A DNA stretch of 6,685 bases from Bacilli bacterium (GTDB taxonomy: Bacteria; Bacillota_I; Bacilli_A; RF39; UBA660): NCBI GenBank assembly GCA_900758895.1, contig CAAETG010000063.1, forward strand, positions 1 to 6,685, written 5' to 3'. The notes beneath the pieces are model-generated. The model saw only the letters and a list, made by a program, of their open reading frames with translations. It was not told the origin of the DNA and searched no databases. Below are positions 6,568-6,685 of the stretch, piece by piece (the stretch's first letter is position 1; each line of letters opens with the position of its first letter). A program made the position numbers and the translations under genes.

Positions 6568-6685
6568 AAACATTACTTGTGTCATTGTATCCGCCGAATA
6601 AATATGGAGGGAGAGCTGGTGGCGTTGTAATTTTACTGAATGATATATTAAGCGTTGCTACAAATCCAGTAGACCTCATTGTGTA
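6564..6685 (+). CDS. Probable glycosyltransferase, N-terminal fragment (3' end outside window)
   Basis: Only the first 40 codons are present. They begin at an ATG that overlaps the previous stop (ATGA, 6564-6567), and the frame is open to the right edge. The visible peptide has a hydrophobic first strand (M-K-T-L-L-V-S-L-Y-P-P), a glycine-rich loop (Y-G-G-R-A-G-G-V) and a following helix, then the start of a second strand (V-D-L-I-V). This resembles the N-terminal Rossmann unit of GT-B glycosyltransferases, where the loop faces the acceptor site. Position directly after a GT4 gene in a polysaccharide operon fits. No catalytic motif is inside the window, so the family is a guess from fold-like pattern and context. 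Confidence 0.5.
   Translation, partial: MKTLLVSLYPPNKYGGRAGGVVILLNDILSVATNPVDLIV

Noticed and set aside
1..6685. CRISPR array, tRNA/rRNA genes, insertion sequence or attachment-site repeats
   Set aside because: No spaced direct repeats, structured RNA sequence, transposase motifs or terminal inverted repeats were found on either strand by reading.

Overview
This is a 6.7-kb, strongly AT-rich stretch of a cell-surface polysaccharide (capsule or exopolysaccharide) biosynthesis operon. All genes lie on the + strand and are packed tightly: gaps are 11, 16, 12 and 29 nt, and there are two ATGA stop/start overlaps. Purine-rich Shine-Dalgarno sites (a perfect AGGAGG before the glycosyltransferase), a TTG start and low G+C point to a low-GC Gram-positive, most likely a gut-type Clostridia/Lachnospiraceae relative. 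Bacteroidetes is less likely, because its genes normally lack such sites. The organism assignment is inference.

Layout: (1) 1-786, C-terminal part of an EpsG/Wzy-like polysaccharide polymerase, cut by the left edge. (2) 798-2342, a Wzx-type flippase of the polysaccharide transporter superfamily. (3) 2339-3036, a GNAT (CelD/FemAB-like) acyltransferase gene broken by two single-base shifts, so a naive annotation shows only a middle fragment and an apparent 170-nt gap. (4) 3053-4267, a 2x[4Fe-4S] ferredoxin/FrhB-type (coenzyme F420 hydrogenase beta subunit-like) protein. (5) 4280-5374, a polysaccharide pyruvyl transferase family protein with a TTG start. (6) 5404-6567, a GT4-type glycosyltransferase. 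(7) 6564 to the right edge, the first 40 codons of a further gene, probably a GT-B glycosyltransferase.

How they fit together (inference from families): glycosyltransferases build a lipid-linked repeat unit on the cytoplasmic face. The pyruvyl transferase-family and FrhB-like proteins, and originally the GNAT enzyme, decorate it. Wzx flips it and the EpsG/Wzy-like protein polymerises it outside. No initiating phosphoglycosyltransferase, chain-length regulator, promoter or terminator is visible, so this is the middle of a longer operon.

The most interesting items are the FrhB-like iron-sulfur protein paired with the pyruvyl transferase, whose redox role in a glycan pathway is unexplained, and the doubly frameshifted acyltransferase gene whose conserved C-terminus is hidden in another frame.
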